This document shows, one piece after another, positions 32,862-34,106 of a stretch of DNA of 34,106 nt. The notes beneath the pieces are model-generated. The model had not been told where the DNA came from, searched no databases, and saw only the letters and a list, made by a program, of their open reading frames with translations. The translations under genes and the position numbers were made by a program. The stretch's first letter is position 1. The number at the start of each line of letters is the position of its first letter. Origin of the DNA: Lysobacterales bacterium (GTDB lineage Bacteria; Pseudomonadota; Gammaproteobacteria; Xanthomonadales; Marinicellaceae); NCBI GenBank assembly GCA_026988115.1, contig JALSLV010000110.1, positions 1 to 34,106 on the forward strand. The letters run 5' to 3'.

Positions 32862-34004
32862 ATGAAAACTAAATGTATATTGACCGTTTCTATTTCATTA
32901 ATGCTATTTAGCATTGGTGCTCAAACTAAAAATATTGAAATTACCAATGAAGAAGAAAATATACTATTTGATGCGTTGAGACCAAAAACTCGTTCATGGG
33001 ATCAGTTAAATGAACTAATGCTACAGGTCATGGATGATGCAACAATCAATGAAGTTATTGATTGTTCTTTTATTCATGAAAGTTCTTCTCCAACTGAAAA
33101 CTCAAATCAGAATATACTCTATCATGATTATTCTTGGAATATTTATGAGTCAGATTACGGTAGTACTTGTATTGAATTAATTAAACCAAATATTGGATTC
33201 TTGAGCGATGAACAATCCAAAGCTTTGCTTTTAGCAAGTAAAGGTTTTGGCTTCGAAAGACTAGGTTTGTGGGAGGAAGTTAGAATATACAATGATTTTA
33301 TCAAATCTATTACTCCTATTTGTGAACCTAGTACCTATGAAAATAAGAATTCAAGAGCAGGAAGTCAAAACTTAATCTATACAAATGAGAAATTAAAAGA
33401 TCAAAAGATAATACCAACTTCAAAATATATTTTCCCGGTAAAAAAAGAAGATACTCGAAAAACATCAAAGAATAAAAACTATAAATTTGGGAATAAAATA
33501 CATTTAGAAAAAGATAGTTGCTATATGGATATTAATAAAAGAAACAAAAGCTCATCACTTAAAACAGGTATAGATGGTTTGATAGGTACTGATGATAGAC
33601 TTATTTATCCTGATGCAAATTTAAGTTATATGGTGTATTTAGAACAAAAAGCGATTACTTCAACTACTTGTAAAAATTCAGGAACAGGTTTTTATCTTAA
33701 CCCTTATTCTATTGTTACTGCAGGGCATATGCTTTACTGGAAAAAATGCCAAGTTATTAAGTTTGAAGCCCGAATGGTCGATCCAAGCAATCCAGACAAT
33801 CCAGTAGAATATAGATTTTTTATAAAGACACCTAAATTAAACAAACTTAATATATCAGCAAGATGGAAAACTTTAAATAATGATCCAAATCATCATATGC
33901 CTTTAAATGATGTTAAAGAAGATTATGCGGTTTTAAAACTAGAAACCCCAAATTTCCGACCATTTTTTCCTAATTATACAATTAAGAGCCATATTCATAA
34001 CTAA
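32862..34004 (+). CDS. V8-like (trypsin-fold) serine protease, reading frame ends before the catalytic Ser
   Basis: Starts at an ATG preceded by ATAGGAAATTT; signal peptide MKTKCILTVSISLMLFSIGAQ. Residues 30-230 are an unassigned N-terminal region with the motif shared with the gene at 31403 (residues 120-150). Residues ~236-370 are a V8-like protease: GLIGTDDRLIYP opening, GTGFYLNPYSIVTAGH with catalytic H289, and DYAVLKL with D354. The frame then ends after NYTIKSHIHN, where a normal protein would continue for another ~80-100 residues with GDSGG. No GDSGG occurs before the window edge in any frame I could read. So it is truncated or broken, probably by an event at about 34000; the cause may lie beyond the window. 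Confidence 0.72.
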   Translation: MKTKCILTVSISLMLFSIGAQTKNIEITNEEENILFDALRPKTRSWDQLNELMLQVMDDATINEVIDCSFIHESSSPTENSNQNILYHDYSWNIYESDYGSTCIELIKPNIGFLSDEQSKALLLASKGFGFERLGLWEEVRIYNDFIKSITPICEPSTYENKNSRAGSQNLIYTNEKLKDQKIIPTSKYIFPVKKEDTRKTSKNKNYKFGNKIHLEKDSCYMDINKRNKSSSLKTGIDGLIGTDDRLIYPDANLSYMVYLEQKAITSTTCKNSGTGFYLNPYSIVTAGHMLYWKKCQVIKFEARMVDPSNPDNPVEYRFFIKTPKLNKLNISARWKTLNNDPNHHMPLNDVKEDYAVLKLETPNFRPFFPNYTIKSHIHN

Positions 34005-34106
34005 TTCTGAACTTGGTTAATATATCCACACTTTCAGCCATTTGCGATTTTTTTCAATAATCCAGCTTTAAAAATCATCAGCGCATGGAAAACCTCTATT
34101 TTGGGT
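34005..34106. other. Window edge, no supportable gene
   Basis: 102 bases after the truncated protease. On the minus strand a 23-codon open stretch runs from the window edge to a TGA near 34036-34038 (reading ...IEVFHALMIFKAGLLKKIA...), which could be the end of a gene or insertion sequence outside the window. Too short to name. Confidence 0.3.

Noticed and set aside
34036-34106. Possible transposase C-terminus on the minus strand at the window edge
   Set aside because: Only 23 codons are visible and I recognise no family; recorded only as a possible cause of the protease truncation.
1-34106. tRNA, rRNA or CRISPR array
   Set aside because: No cloverleaf-type sequences, rRNA motifs or regularly spaced direct repeats with spacers were seen on either strand.

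Overview
The window is AT-rich bacterial DNA with short intergenic gaps and many 4-bp stop/start overlaps. The gene families (BamD, RluD, PgeF, TsaB, BtuB under a cobalamin riboswitch, MCE lipid transport, a GGDEF/EAL protein, short-type Adk, PPi-type phosphofructokinase) point to a Gram-negative gammaproteobacterium. PPi-PFK, a 187-residue Adk, DUF11 protein with a C-terminal sorting-like tail and secreted trypsin/V8-like protease together fit a xanthomonad- or Marinicella-like lineage; that placement is inference from family habits and is not proven here. No rRNA, tRNA or CRISPR array was seen.

Layout. 1-1500 is the 3' part of proS. 1679-6280 holds a membrane diguanylate cyclase and then a tightly coupled MCE lipid-transport operon (STAS, MlaE, MlaF, MCE protein, auxiliary lipoprotein) ending in a small HolD-like gene. 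6298-11083 carries the housekeeping group yhgN-bamD / rluD ... pgeF, interrupted by an inverted DUF11 surface-protein gene, and a cytidine-deaminase-like gene coupled to pgeF. 11080-11655 is a GFA-family gene cut by a 160-bp-class palindromic miniature element; removing the element plus one target copy restores the reading frame. 11670-13654 is a BlaI repressor with two palindromic operators, an M56 membrane peptidase carrying a periplasmic STN-like domain instead of a beta-lactam sensor, and a third, frame-broken secreted STN-like gene.

13686-20741 has an alpha/beta hydrolase + DCC-family pair, adk, PPi-dependent phosphofructokinase, a FIST sensor coupled to a GGDEF-EAL enzyme (a likely ligand-to-c-di-GMP module), tsaB and ppa. 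20889-28718 is a cell-envelope stretch: a GDP-mannose-4,6-dehydratase-like gene, riboswitch-controlled btuB with a clear terminator, a GT2-GtrA glycosyltransferase, a GT-C-type membrane glycosyltransferase, a 2OG-Fe(II) oxygenase and a SAM methyltransferase.

28825-34106 is the decayed or accessory end. An AlgI-like O-acyltransferase is cut after 190 codons, an inverted beta-helix protein gene sits in the gap, and the 3' part of an AlgJ/AlgX-like gene follows, so a glycan O-acetylation pair has been destroyed. Next come two unrecognised secreted proteins and a V8-like serine protease whose reading frame ends before the catalytic serine. The first unrecognised protein and the protease share a motif of about 31 residues that I cannot assign to a known family. 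Five broken or truncated genes in one window suggest active turnover of accessory genes around an intact housekeeping backbone.
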